A DNA stretch of 64,000 nucleotides from Alphaproteobacteria bacterium (GTDB lineage Bacteria > Pseudomonadota > Alphaproteobacteria > Micropepsales > Micropepsaceae). Each line of letters opens with the position of its first letter. The first letter of the stretch is position 1. The translations under genes and the position numbers were made by a program. Location of the stretch: contig JADZAI010000086.1 in assembly GCA_020852655.1 (NCBI GenBank), positions 33,186-97,185 of the forward strand. Direction: 5' to 3'. The notes under the pieces were generated by a model. That model made no database searches, was not told the origin of the DNA, and saw only the letters and a program-made list of their open reading frames with translations. Positions 39,151-48,407 of the stretch are shown piece after piece.

Positions 39151-39404
39151 GCATGACCAACACCGCGACGACGAACCCCGCGCGTCGCCCGTTCTTCCGC
39201 CGCCGCAAGTCGGATCCGTTCCAGGGTCCGCAGGCGCCGAAGATCGACTACAAGGACGTCCGCCTCCTCCAGCGCTTCATCTCCGAGCGCGGCAAGATCG
39301 TTCCGTCCCGCATCACCGCCGTGTCGATGAAGAACCAGCGCGCCCTGGCGAATGCCATCAAGCGCGCCCGCTTCCTCGCGCTGCTGCCCTACGTCATCAG
39401 CTAA
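39147..39404 (+). CDS. rpsR: 30S ribosomal protein bS18
   Basis: 85 residues from GTG at 39147 (GTGA overlap with rpsF); ATG at 39153 is an equally possible start and removes two residues. bS18 core is visible in [35 protein letters not shown] and [11 protein letters not shown]. It binds next to bS6 on the 30S platform. Confidence 0.96.
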   Translation: MSMTNTATTNPARRPFFRRRKSDPFQGPQAPKIDYKDVRLLQRFISERGKIVPSRITAVSMKNQRALANAIKRARFLALLPYVIS

Positions 39405-39417
39405 GGGAGACACGCAC

Positions 39418-39975
39418 ATGCAAGTCGTACTCCTCGAGCGCGTCGAAAAGCTCGGCCAGATGGGCGACGTGGTGAAGGTGAAGCCGGGCTTCGCCCGCAA
39501 CTTCCTCCTGCCCCGCGGCAAGGCGCTGCGCGCCACCAAGGCGAATATCGACCGCTTCGAATCGGAGCGCGTGCAGCTCGAAGCGCGCAATCTGGAGCGC
39601 AAGAAGGAAGCGGCGAACGTCGCGGCCAAGCTCGACGGCCAGACCTTCGTCATCCTGCGCCAGGCGGGCGAAACCGGCCTGCTCTACGGTTCGGTCAACA
39701 CCCGCGACATCGCGGCCGCGATCACCGAGGGCGGCTTCACGGCCGCCCGCAACCAGGTGATCCTCGACACGCCGATCAAGTCGGTCGGCATGCACGAAGT
39801 GCGCGTCCAGCTTCACCCGGAAGTGCGCTCGAAGGTCACGCTGAACGTCGCGCGCAACGCGGACGAAGCCGAGCGCCAGGCGCGCGGCGAAGACGTCTCC
39901 GTCGCGCAGGACGAGGACGAGGCACCGGAGACAGAGGAATTGCTGGAAGCAGCACCGGCCGGCAGCGAAGGCTGA
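39418..39975 (+). CDS. rplI: 50S ribosomal protein bL9
   Basis: ATG at 39418 gives 185 residues; the track start is upstream in rpsR. The N-terminal domain [30 protein letters not shown] is diagnostic. The acidic C-terminal tail ([16 protein letters not shown]) is longer than in E. coli. An intrinsic terminator follows 21 nt downstream. Confidence 0.97.
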   Translation: MQVVLLERVEKLGQMGDVVKVKPGFARNFLLPRGKALRATKANIDRFESERVQLEARNLERKKEAANVAAKLDGQTFVILRQAGETGLLYGSVNTRDIAAAITEGGFTAARNQVILDTPIKSVGMHEVRVQLHPEVRSKVTLNVARNADEAERQARGEDVSVAQDEDEAPETEELLEAAPAGSEG

Positions 39976-39995
39976 ACCTCTTTCCAGGACGCTTG

Positions 39996-40025
39996 AAGGG
40001 CGGGCGCATATGCGTCCGCCCTTTT
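39996..40025 (+). terminator. Intrinsic terminator after rplI
   Basis: AAGGGCGGGCGCA-TA-TGCGTCCGCCCTTTTCC: an 11-bp or longer stem with one wobble pair, followed by TTTT. It ends the rpsF-rpsR-rplI unit before dnaB. Confidence 0.85.
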
Positions 40026-40107
40026 CCTATCCACAGATCACGCAATTCTTGTGAGCCGATGATTCGTCCGCATTGCGGAGCGTCAAGCATCAGCCTTTAA
40101 GTTGCCC

Positions 40108-41580
40108 ATGTCCGTCGCCTACGACGATCGCGCCCCACGGTCCGACGAGCTGCTGTACCGGCAGCCGCCCCACAACATCGAGCTGGAACAGGCGCTGATC
40201 GGCTGCCTGCTGCTGAACAACGAGTCGATCGCCCGACTGCCGGACGCGCTGAAGCCCGATCATTTTTTCGCGCCGCTGCACCGCCGGCTGTACGAGGCGG
40301 TCTGGGCGGCGCACAGCAAGGGCCACCTTGCGACGCCGCTGACGCTGAAGACGCAGTTCGAGCTGGATCCCGACTTCCGCGAACTCGGCGGCTTCGCCTA
40401 TCTCGTGCGCCTCGTCGAGGACGTGCCGAATGTCCGCAGCATCGAGCAGTTCGGCCAGGCGATCGTCGATCTCGCGACACGCCGGGAACTCATTACGCTG
40501 GGCGAGGCGCTGATCAACGACGCCTATGATTCGCCGCTGGATCATACGCCCAGCCACCAGATCGAAGCGGCCGAGCGCGCGCTCTACGGCCTCGCCGAGC
40601 CGTCGAAGCGCGGCGGCGGCTTCAAGTCGTTCCGCGCGGCGGCCGCCGAGGCGCTGCGCACCGCCGAGTATGCCCGCAAGACGCGCGGCGGCGTGCCGGG
40701 GGTCGTCACCGGATTCCGCAAGCTCGACGACAAGCTGGGCGGCATGCAGAACTCCGACCTGCTGATCCTCGCCGGCCGTCCGGGCATGGGGAAGACGGCC
40801 CTCGCGACGAACATGGCGGTCAACGCGGCGCGGGCGAAGCTGAACGATCCGGAAGAAGGCGGCACGGTCGCCTTCTTCTCGCTGGAAATGTCGGCCGAAC
40901 AGCTCGCGACGCGCATCATCTCAGAGGTCGCCGAAATCCCGCTCTGGGAGATCCGGCGCGGCAAGGTGGAGTCGCGCGATTTCGGCCGGCTGATCGAAGC
41001 GGTGACGCTGCTCGAAAATCTGCCGCTCTATATCGACGATTCACCCGGCCTCTCGGTCGGCCAGGTGGCGGCGCGGGCCCGCCGCATGGCGCGCGACAAG
41101 AAGATCGGTCTCGACATGATCGTGATCGATTATCTCCAGCTCCTGGAGGGAAGCCCCGGCAAGCGGTTCGACAACCGCGTCGCGGAAGTTTCAGACATCA
41201 CCAAGAATCTCAAGGGCCTGGCGAAGGAGCTTAACATTCCGGTCTTGGCGCTGGCGCAGCTCTCGCGCGGCGTCGATGCCCGCGACGACAAGCGCCCGGT
41301 GCTCTCGGACCTGCGCGAATCCGGCTCGATCGAGCAGGACGCCGACGCCGTGATGTTCGTGTTCCGCGAGGAATATTACCACAAGAGCCGCGAGCCCGAT
41401 CATTCCGATCCGGAATGGCCTAAATGGTTCGAGAAGATGAACCGGATCGGCGGCAAGGCCGAGGTGCTGATCGAGAAGCACCGCCACGGTCCGACCGGTT
41501 CGGTGAAGCTCGCCTTCGACGGCAACTTCACGCGCTTCGACAATCTTGCGGACGACGACGAGTTGCCCGAAAGACATTGA
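40108..41580 (+). CDS. dnaB: Replicative DNA helicase DnaB
   Basis: ATG at 40108 (MSVAYDDRAP) gives 490 residues. N-terminal DnaB domain (PPHNIELEQALIGCLL), linker, then RecA-like helicase with P-loop AGRPGMGKTALATNMA, Walker B MIVIDYLQLL, and LSRGVDARDDKRPVLSDLRESGSIEQDAD. No intein or insertion. Hexameric helicase opening the replication fork. Confidence 0.98.
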   Translation: MSVAYDDRAPRSDELLYRQPPHNIELEQALIGCLLLNNESIARLPDALKPDHFFAPLHRRLYEAVWAAHSKGHLATPLTLKTQFELDPDFRELGGFAYLVRLVEDVPNVRSIEQFGQAIVDLATRRELITLGEALINDAYDSPLDHTPSHQIEAAERALYGLAEPSKRGGGFKSFRAAAAEALRTAEYARKTRGGVPGVVTGFRKLDDKLGGMQNSDLLILAGRPGMGKTALATNMAVNAARAKLNDPEEGGTVAFFSLEMSAEQLATRIISEVAEIPLWEIRRGKVESRDFGRLIEAVTLLENLPLYIDDSPGLSVGQVAARARRMARDKKIGLDMIVIDYLQLLEGSPGKRFDNRVAEVSDITKNLKGLAKELNIPVLALAQLSRGVDARDDKRPVLSDLRESGSIEQDADAVMFVFREEYYHKSREPDHSDPEWPKWFEKMNRIGGKAEVLIEKHRHGPTGSVKLAFDGNFTRFDNLADDDELPERH

Positions 41581-42714
41581 GTGAGCGTTCCGGCACCTGA
41601 TTCTCCCCCGCAGCCTATGCGCGACCGGCCGGTCCTGTCCGTTTCGCTGGGCGCGATCGGCGCGAACTGGCAGGCGCTGCGGGAAATGGCGCCACGGGCC
41701 GAGACGTCGGCGGTGGTGAAGGCCGACGGCTACGGCCTCGGCGCGGAGCAGGCGGCGCGCAGGCTCAAGGCACTCGGCTGCGAGACTTTCTTCGTCGCGA
41801 CGCGCGACGAGGGCCGCGCCCTGCGGCCGGCGCTCGGCGGCGCGCCGCGCATCTTCGTGCTGAACGGATTGCCGCCCGGCGCGGCCACTGACTTCGTCGC
41901 CCACGGCCTGACTCCGGTTCTGAACACGTTCGACGAAGTACGTGAATGGACTGGGCAATTCCCTGCCCGTCCGGCAGCGCTGCATCTCGATACGGGCATG
42001 GCCCGGGCGGGCCTGAGCGCAGAGGAGCTGGACGCGCTGCTGGGCGATCCGGGATTGCTGGCGCGGCTGAATCTGGCGCTGGTGATGAGCCATCTCGCCT
42101 GTGCCGATGAGCCGGAGCATCCCAAGAACGGCGAACAGCTCGCGCGGTTCAGGGGGGCGCTGGGGAGGCTGCCGCCGGCGCCCGCGAGCCTTGCGGGTTC
42201 GGGCGGGATATTGCTCGGCGCCGATTATCACTTCGACCTGACCCGGCCGGGCATCGCGCTCTATGGCGGAAACCCGCAGGCCCAGGGCGCCAACCCGATG
42301 CGGGCCGCGGCGACGCTGACCGCCGAGGTGCTGGGCGTGCGGACCCTCCAGCCCGGTGAAACGGCGGGATACGGCGCGACCTTCGCCGCCGAGAGCCCGC
42401 GCCGCCTCGCCGTGTGCAATATCGGCTATGCGGACGGCCTGCTGCGCGCCCTCTCGAACCGGGGCGTGGCCTTCATCGACGGGATCGCCTGTCCCTATGC
42501 GGGGCGGGTGTCGATGGACCTGCTGACGCTCGATGTGACCGGCGTCCCGGCGCCGCGGGTGGGACGCGGCACGGCGGTGGAGATCATCGGTCCGCACATG
42601 ACGGTCGAGCGCATGGCCGCCCTCGCGGGGACGGCGAATTACGAAGTGCTGACGGGCCTCGGCGGCCGCTTCGCCCGCGCCTATCCCGACGGCCCTGCCG
42701 GCCGGACCGGCTGA
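41581..42714 (+). CDS. alr: Alanine racemase
   Basis: 377 residues from a GTG directly after the dnaB stop. PLP-binding Lys is in AVVKADGYGLGAEQAA. The second-face Tyr is in ETAGYGATF and the C-terminal domain has YAGRVSMDLLTLDVT. It supplies D-alanine for peptidoglycan. Its stop overlaps the radA start by one base (TGATG). Confidence 0.96.
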   Translation: MSVPAPDSPPQPMRDRPVLSVSLGAIGANWQALREMAPRAETSAVVKADGYGLGAEQAARRLKALGCETFFVATRDEGRALRPALGGAPRIFVLNGLPPGAATDFVAHGLTPVLNTFDEVREWTGQFPARPAALHLDTGMARAGLSAEELDALLGDPGLLARLNLALVMSHLACADEPEHPKNGEQLARFRGALGRLPPAPASLAGSGGILLGADYHFDLTRPGIALYGGNPQAQGANPMRAAATLTAEVLGVRTLQPGETAGYGATFAAESPRRLAVCNIGYADGLLRALSNRGVAFIDGIACPYAGRVSMDLLTLDVTGVPAPRVGRGTAVEIIGPHMTVERMAALAGTANYEVLTGLGGRFARAYPDGPAGRTG

Positions 42715-44078
42715 TGGCCCGCGCTGCGTCGACCTTCGTCTGCCAGAGCTGCGGCGCCGTCTCGTCGAAATGGGCGGGGCGCTGCGAGGCCTGCGGCGAA
42801 TGGAACACGATCGTGGAGGAGGCTGCGTCGTCCGGCGCCGGCGGCGGACCGCCGTCGAAATCGGCGGGCAAGGGGCGCAAGCTGGCGCTGACCTCGCTCC
42901 AGAGCGACGAGGCGGAACCGCCGCGCATCCTCACCGGCGTCGGCGAACTGGACCGCGTGCTGGGCGGCGGGCTGGTGCCCGGCTCGGCCATCCTGGTCGG
43001 CGGCGACCCCGGCATCGGCAAGTCGACGATCCTGCTCCAGGCGCTGGCGGCGCTGGCCCGGCAGAACCGCCGCGTCGTCTATGTCTCGGGCGAAGAGGCA
43101 GCGGCGCAGATCCGCCTGCGCGCCCGGCGGCTGGGCCTCGCCGACGCGCCGGTCGACATCGCCACCGAGACGAGCCTGAAGGACATCCTCACGACGCTCG
43201 AGGCGGCGGCGCCCGAGGCGACCGTGATCGATTCCGTCCAGACCCTCTGGTCGGACGCGATCGAGAGTGCGCCGGGGACGGTGTCGCAGGTGCGGGCGGT
43301 GGCGCAGGATCTGGTGCGCTTCGCCAAGCGCCGCGGCACAGCGGTGATCCTGGTCGGCCACGTCACCAAGGAAGGCCAGATCGCCGGCCCGCGCGTGGTC
43401 GAGCACCTGGTCGATACGGTGCTCTATTTTGAGGGTGAGCGCGGCCACCAGTTCCGCATCCTGCGGGCGGTGAAGAACCGCTTCGGCCCGACGGACGAGA
43501 TCGGCGTCTTCGAGATGACCGACAAGGGTCTCGGCGAGGTGCCCAACCCGTCGCTGCTCTTCCTGACGGGGCGGGAGCAATGGTCGACCGGCGCGGCGGT
43601 CTTCGCCGGCGTGGAGGGCACCCGGCCGCTGCTGGTCGAACTCCAGGCCCTCGCCTCGCCCACCAGCTACGGCACGCCGCGGCGCGCCGTCGTCGGCTGG
43701 GACACGGCGCGGCTGTCGATGGTGCTGGCGGTGCTGGAGACGCGCTGCTCGCTCGGCGTCGGCGGGCACGACATCTATCTCAACGTCGCCGGCGGCCTGC
43801 GCATCGCCGAACCGGCGGCCGACCTGGCGGCCGCGGGCGCGATGATCTCCACCGTCCTCGGGCGCCCCCTGCCCGCCGACTGCGTGATTTTCGGCGAGAT
43901 CGCCCTCTCAGGCGCCATCCGGCCGGTCGGCCAGACCGATGCGCGGCTGAAAGAGGCGGCCAAGCTCGGCTTCCGCTGCGCCATCGCCCCGCCGGGCGCA
44001 AAGAGCGACAGTCTCGCGGTCACGAATGTCGCGACCCTCGGCGATCTCGTCGAGCGTATACGAAATAGCGACGTTTAG
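42714..44078 (+). CDS. radA: DNA repair protein RadA
   Basis: ATG at 42714 gives 454 residues; the upstream part of the track ORF is antisense-free noise within alr. N-terminal zinc finger CQSCGAVSSKWAGRCEAC, P-loop GGDPGIGKST, RadA-specific KNRFG (VKNRFGPTDEIG) and a C-terminal Lon-like domain (CSLGVGGHDIYLNVAGG). It drives branch migration in recombination. Confidence 0.97.
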   Translation: MARAASTFVCQSCGAVSSKWAGRCEACGEWNTIVEEAASSGAGGGPPSKSAGKGRKLALTSLQSDEAEPPRILTGVGELDRVLGGGLVPGSAILVGGDPGIGKSTILLQALAALARQNRRVVYVSGEEAAAQIRLRARRLGLADAPVDIATETSLKDILTTLEAAAPEATVIDSVQTLWSDAIESAPGTVSQVRAVAQDLVRFAKRRGTAVILVGHVTKEGQIAGPRVVEHLVDTVLYFEGERGHQFRILRAVKNRFGPTDEIGVFEMTDKGLGEVPNPSLLFLTGREQWSTGAAVFAGVEGTRPLLVELQALASPTSYGTPRRAVVGWDTARLSMVLAVLETRCSLGVGGHDIYLNVAGGLRIAEPAADLAAAGAMISTVLGRPLPADCVIFGEIALSGAIRPVGQTDARLKEAAKLGFRCAIAPPGAKSDSLAVTNVATLGDLVERIRNSDV

Positions 44079-44100
44079 CGGTGTTAATCTCGGCTTCACC

Positions 44101-45039
44101 ATGTTCAACATCCTCGACCTCGTCATCATTGCGGTGATCGTCCTCTCGGCGCTGTTCGCCGCCTGGCGCGGGTTCACCCGCGAGACGCTGTCGATCGGCG
44201 CCTGGGTGGGCGCCGCCATCGCCATGTTCCTGGTGGGCGAGCGGGCCGTGCCCCTCGCGGCGAGCTATATCGAGCATCCCATGATCGCGAAGATCGCCGC
44301 CTATGCCGCGGTGTTCGTGATCGCGCTGATCCCGCTCGCCTATATCAGCTACCGGATTTCCGAGAGCGTGCGCGATTCCTTCGTCGGTCCGGTGGATCGC
44401 CTGCTGGGCCTCGTCTTCGGCATCGCCCGGGGCCTGGTGGTGGTGGGGATCGGCTTCCTCGTCTTCACCAGCCTCGTCGGCCAGTCGCGTCTGCCGGACT
44501 GGTTCAAGGAGGCGCGCCTGCGCCCGCTCATGGAAAGCTCGGGCAATCTGATCGCCTCGCTGCTGCCGGAGCGGTCAGAGGTCGAGAATGCGGTCAAGGA
44601 CCAGGTCGACCCGGTCATCGGCGGCAGCCGGAAGCGCCCCGCCGAGCCCGAAGAGCCGGTCGAGGAACCCGCCGACGCCCTTCCGGCGGAACAGCCCGCC
44701 CCGCCGCCCAAGCCGAAGCCCGCAAAATCGTCCGACGAAGCGCCGGCCGCCAAGCCGGTGAAGACCGAGCCCAAGGCGAAGCCCACGCCGAAGCCGACCG
44801 AAGAAGCCGCCGCGAAGCCCAAGGCGGACCCGAAGCCCAAGCCTGCCAAGGTGGAGACCGCGGACGACACGACAACTCCGCGCGCTGCAAAAGCGACACC
44901 CAAGGCGAAACCGGAACCGAAGCCCAAGACAGATGGGGAAACCGGCAGCCAAGGGTATGGCGAACGCGAACGTGACGCATTAGATCAACTCATCGGATCG
45001 GCCACGGCGAGTCCCGCGAAGAAGCCATCCGCTGACTGA
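44101..45039 (+). CDS. cvpA: CvpA family membrane protein with long Lys/Pro-rich tail
   Basis: ATG at 44101 (MFNILDLVIIAVIVLSALFA) gives 312 residues. The first 170 residues hold about four membrane segments with the CvpA pattern (AAWRGFTRETLSIGAWVGA). The rest is a cytosolic or periplasmic low-complexity tail of KPKPAK / KPTPKPTEEAA units. CvpA proteins are envelope-associated and lie next to purF, as here. Confidence 0.92.
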   Translation: MFNILDLVIIAVIVLSALFAAWRGFTRETLSIGAWVGAAIAMFLVGERAVPLAASYIEHPMIAKIAAYAAVFVIALIPLAYISYRISESVRDSFVGPVDRLLGLVFGIARGLVVVGIGFLVFTSLVGQSRLPDWFKEARLRPLMESSGNLIASLLPERSEVENAVKDQVDPVIGGSRKRPAEPEEPVEEPADALPAEQPAPPPKPKPAKSSDEAPAAKPVKTEPKAKPTPKPTEEAAAKPKADPKPKPAKVETADDTTTPRAAKATPKAKPEPKPKTDGETGSQGYGERERDALDQLIGSATASPAKKPSAD

Positions 45040-45085
45040 AGTCGCCGGATCCCGGTCCGGCGCCTTGCGGCGACAGGACGGCTCA

Positions 45086-46558
45086 ATGCACGACAGCCTC
45101 ATCCACCCCTTCGACGATGACAAGTTGAAGGAAGAGTGCGGTGTCTTCGGAGTTTTCGCACATGACGAGGCGGCGAAATTCGCCGTCTACGGCCTGCACG
45201 CGCTCCAGCATCGCGGCCAGGAAGGCGTAGGCATCGCGGCCTATGATGCCAATGACAACAAGTTCAATCTTGAACGCCACATGGGCCTCGTCGGCGACGT
45301 GTTCGGCGACAACGGCCCAACCGCGAACCTGAAGGGCCGCTCGGCCATCGGCCATGTGCGCTATTCGACGACCGGCGGCTCGCTAAAGCGCAACGTGCAG
45401 CCCTTCTTCGCCGACGTGGCGGGCGGCGGGCTCGCCGTCGCGCATAACGGCAACCTCACCAACGCCAAGTCGCTGCGCGAGGAACTCCAGGCCCGCGGCG
45501 CGATCTTCTACGCGACCTCCGACACCGAGGTGATCGTCCATCTGGTCGCGACCAGCCGCCAGCGCGGCATGGTCAACCGCCTGATCGACGCGCTGCATCA
45601 GGTCGAGGGCGCCTATTCGCTCGTCGCCCTGACGCGCAAGCGCATGATCGGCGTGCGCGATCCGCTCGGCGTGCGCCCGCTCGCCCTCGGCCGCATGGGC
45701 GATGCCTGGGTGCTTGCCTCCGAGACCTGCGCCTTCGACATCATCGGCGCGCAATTCGTGCGCGACGTGGAGCCGGGCGAGCTCGTCGAGATCTCCGATG
45801 AGGGCGTGCGCTCGCACTATCCCTTCGCGACGCGTCCGCGGCGCTTCTGCGTCTTCGAGTATGTCTATTTCGCGCGCCCCGACAGCATCGTCGAAGGCAA
45901 GAGCGTCTACCAGGCGCGCAAGCGCATCGGCATCGAGCTCGCCCGCGAGTCGCAGGTGCCGGCCGACATCGTCGTCGCCGTGCCCGACTCCGGCAACCCG
46001 GCCGCCATCGGCTACGCCCAGGAGAGCGGGCTGCCCTTCGAGATGGGTATCATCCGCAACCACTATGTCGGGCGCACCTTCATCGAGCCGACCGACCAGA
46101 TCCGCAATCTCGGCGTGCTGATGAAGCACAACGCGAACCGCCAGATCCTGGAAGGCAAGCGCGTCGTGCTGGTGGACGATTCCATCGTGCGCGGCACGAC
46201 CTCGCTGAAGATCGTGCAGATGGTGCGCGACGGCGGGGCGAGCGAAGTGCATATGCGCATCGCCTCGCCGCCGACGACCAACCCCTGCTTCTACGGCGTC
46301 GACACGCCCGACCGCGACAAGCTGCTGGCGGCCCGGATGAACCTCGACGTCGAGGCGATGCGGCAGTTCATCAAGGCCGACAGCCTCGCCTTCGTCTCGA
46401 TGGACGGCATGTACCGCGCGGTCGGCGAAGCGTCGCGCAACCCGGAGCGCCCGCAATATTGCGACGCCTGCTTCAGCGGCGACTACCCTACCGCCCTCAC
46501 CGACAACGACCAGGGCCGCCAGGCGCAGCAGCTCTCGCTGCTGATGGAGACGGTTTAG
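45086..46558 (+). CDS. purF: Amidophosphoribosyltransferase
   Basis: ATG at 45086 (MHDSLIHPFDDDKLKEE) gives 490 residues. A short propeptide precedes the glutaminase nucleophile Cys in EECGVFGVF. PRPP-binding motif is VVLVDDSIVRGTTS. It catalyses the first step of purine synthesis. The gene is 47 nt after cvpA, the conserved cvpA-purF pairing. Confidence 0.97.
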   Translation: MHDSLIHPFDDDKLKEECGVFGVFAHDEAAKFAVYGLHALQHRGQEGVGIAAYDANDNKFNLERHMGLVGDVFGDNGPTANLKGRSAIGHVRYSTTGGSLKRNVQPFFADVAGGGLAVAHNGNLTNAKSLREELQARGAIFYATSDTEVIVHLVATSRQRGMVNRLIDALHQVEGAYSLVALTRKRMIGVRDPLGVRPLALGRMGDAWVLASETCAFDIIGAQFVRDVEPGELVEISDEGVRSHYPFATRPRRFCVFEYVYFARPDSIVEGKSVYQARKRIGIELARESQVPADIVVAVPDSGNPAAIGYAQESGLPFEMGIIRNHYVGRTFIEPTDQIRNLGVLMKHNANRQILEGKRVVLVDDSIVRGTTSLKIVQMVRDGGASEVHMRIASPPTTNPCFYGVDTPDRDKLLAARMNLDVEAMRQFIKADSLAFVSMDGMYRAVGEASRNPERPQYCDACFSGDYPTALTDNDQGRQAQQLSLLMETV

Positions 46559-46562
46559 CGCC

Positions 46563-46814
46563 TCAATCCGCGATTTCGTCGCCGGGCTGTGGCTTCTCGC
46601 GCCGGCCCACCCGCTTCAAGATGCTCAGGGCCTTGGGAATGTTGCCGCGTCGCGCACGCTCTTCAAAATACGCTTCGGTCCGCAGCGCGGTCAGCTTCTC
46701 TGCAACGGCGACATTGATGAGCTGGTTGAGGGCAACACCCTCGCGCTCCGCGAGCTTGCGCGCTTCGTCCAGCAGAGACGGCTGAAGCCGCAAGGCGAAG
46801 TTGCTTTTCCTCAT
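46563..46814 (-). CDS. Ribbon-helix-helix antitoxin-like protein
   Basis: ATG at 46814 gives 83 residues (MRKSNFALRLQPSLLDEARK). An RHH fold of the HicB/CopG type is suggested by the strand NFALRL and helices SLLDEARKLAEREG and ALNQLINVAVAEKL. The C-terminal tail is basic. It overlaps the PIN gene stop (ATGA) and is the second gene of the pair, so antitoxin follows toxin. The longer track ORF is spurious upstream. Confidence 0.85.
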   Translation of the reverse strand: MRKSNFALRLQPSLLDEARKLAEREGVALNQLINVAVAEKLTALRTEAYFEERARRGNIPKALSILKRVGRREKPQPGDEIAD

Positions 46815-47239
46815 CGGTCGAACCTCAGTCTGTTCCAGGCCTGCACGGGCAGCAGCACCTCGATGCCGAATTGCTGCGCGAAGCCGGCGAAGTCGCGCAC
46901 ATTGAAGGTGACGATCGCCTCCGCAGCGCCGTTGGCGGCCGTTTCGAGCACCATGTCGTCGTCCGGGTCGCGAAGCGCCGGCCGCCAGAGATAGGCGAGG
47001 CGAACCGGCTGCACGACCAGCGCAAGAGCGTCGAGCAGTTGCCCGACATCTGCCGGCGACAGCCCTGCTGCCTCCAAATGCTCCGGTCTCGTCATGACCG
47101 CCTCGTATTCGACCATGAGCGGCACGGAAGCCAGACAGGTGAACTTGCGTTCCAGCGCCGCCACGAGGAGTTGCCGCGATGCCCCGCCTTGGCTGCGCAG
47201 GGCGGCGACCAATACGGCTGTGTCGAGAACCGCGCGCAC
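46811..47239 (-). CDS. PIN-domain toxin-like ribonuclease
   Basis: 142 residues with PIN motifs: N-terminal Asp in AVLDTAVLVAAL, Glu in LMVEYEAV, DPDDDMVLETA and NVRDF near the C-terminus. It fits the 'putative toxin-antitoxin system toxin component, PIN family' group. Such proteins cleave RNA. Its partner RHH protein is encoded immediately downstream with a 4-nt overlap. Confidence 0.9.
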   Translation of the reverse strand: MRAVLDTAVLVAALRSQGGASRQLLVAALERKFTCLASVPLMVEYEAVMTRPEHLEAAGLSPADVGQLLDALALVVQPVRLAYLWRPALRDPDDDMVLETAANGAAEAIVTFNVRDFAGFAQQFGIEVLLPVQAWNRLRFDR

Positions 47240-47343
47240 CGGAGAACCATAACCGGCCCATGTGATATTGCAAGCGATATTGCATTAGGCTTGGCAGGAG
47301 GCGCCGGGAGCGCTATGCGCTGCGCGTTCTCAACCCATTCCGG

Positions 47344-48066
47344 ATGCTCGTGACCGACCTTCCCCTCGCCGACCGTGTTGCCCTCGTGACTGGGGCGTCG
47401 CGCGGAATTGGGTTTGCGACTGCGCAGGCGCTCGCGCGCATGGGGGCGCATGTGATCGCCTGTGGGCGTTCGAAGCGGCTGCTGGAAGATCTCGACGACG
47501 CGCTGAAGGCGGAAGGCCTGGCGCCCGCGACGCTGGTCCCGTTCGACCTGCGCGACTTTCCGGCGATCGATCGCCTGGGCCAGGCGATCTTCGAGCGCTG
47601 GGGGCGGCTCGACGTGCTGGTCGGCAATGCCGGGCAGCTCGGCCAGCTCGGGCCGATCGGCCATGTGAAGCCCGACGCCTGGAACGAGCTGATGGAGGTC
47701 AACGTCACGGCGAACTGGCGCCTGATCCGCTCGATGGACCCGCTGCTGCGGATCGCCGAGACGGGGCGTGCGGTGTTCGTGAGCTCCGGCGCTGCACGGC
47801 GCATCCGCGCCTATTGGGGGCCCTACTCCGTCACCAAGGCGGCGCTGGAGGCGCTGGCAAAGTCCTACGCCGCCGAGCTGGTCGAGACGCATGTGCGGGT
47901 GAATATCTTCAACCCCGGCCCGGTGCGGACCGCGATGCGCGCCAAGGCGATGCCGGGCGAGAACCCCGAGACGCTGCCGCAGCCTGCGGAAGCCGCGACC
48001 GAACTGGTGAAGCTGTGCCTGCCCAGCTGCACGGCGCAGGGCGAGATTTTCGATTCCAAGGTCTGA
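47344..48066 (+). CDS. SDR family NAD(P)-dependent oxidoreductase
   Basis: 240 residues: TGASRGIGFATAQALARMG for the cofactor, GNAG in VLVGNAGQLG, Ser in FVSSGAARR and YSVTK as the catalytic Tyr/Lys. Substrate unknown; this SDR commonly follows purF in Alphaproteobacteria. The ssrA gene begins about 70 bp downstream. Confidence 0.92.
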   Translation: MLVTDLPLADRVALVTGASRGIGFATAQALARMGAHVIACGRSKRLLEDLDDALKAEGLAPATLVPFDLRDFPAIDRLGQAIFERWGRLDVLVGNAGQLGQLGPIGHVKPDAWNELMEVNVTANWRLIRSMDPLLRIAETGRAVFVSSGAARRIRAYWGPYSVTKAALEALAKSYAAELVETHVRVNIFNPGPVRTAMRAKAMPGENPETLPQPAEAATELVKLCLPSCTAQGEIFDSKV

Positions 48067-48134
48067 AAGGCGCGGATTTCCACCCCGCGCGAAGGGGCGT
48101 GATTTTTAACGCGGCCATCCCTATATTCATCGGT

Positions 48135-48407
48135 GCCGGCTTGCCCGGCTATGGCGATAAACGCGCGTGTAATAAGCGGCTCGGACCCGGGGGCGGTACC
48201 CGGCGCCTCCACCAAGCAGGCTCCACGGAGTCCGGTTGATGGGGGCGAAATAGCATCGACGGACGTGTAAAGACGTAGCTTTTGCTCGGTATGATATCCG
48301 CCGTTATCGGGTCATCGTACAGGTGCCAACGACAACGAAATGGCCCTCGCTGCCTAAATAGGCAAGCGCAGCTCGGTGGGGAGCTGGGCAACAGAATCCC
48401 CACCACT
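48135..48407 (+). ncRNA. ssrA: tmRNA, circularly permuted two-piece (alphaproteobacterial) form
   Basis: Order is acceptor piece first, then coding piece. The acceptor piece ends GGACCCGGGGGCGGTACCCGG...CCTCCACCA at 48214. A short intervening segment follows. The coding piece starts GGGGGCGAAATAGC at 48241, and its GGGGGCG pairs with CGCCTCC of the acceptor end. The tag frame GCC AAC GAC AAC GAA ATG GCC CTC GCT GCC TAA (48325-48357) encodes ANDNEMALAA. The 3' region holds the stem GGTGGGG/CCCCACC. The 5' boundary is approximate. A TATATT at 48122-48127 may be the -10. Confidence 0.95.
48368..48407 (+). repeat. 40-bp direct repeat, copy in ssrA 3' end (attL-like)
   Basis: GCAGCTCGGTGGGGAGCTGG GCAACAGAAT CCCCACCACT is the last part of the tmRNA coding piece. 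It is repeated without mismatch at 49889-49928. Confidence 0.95.
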
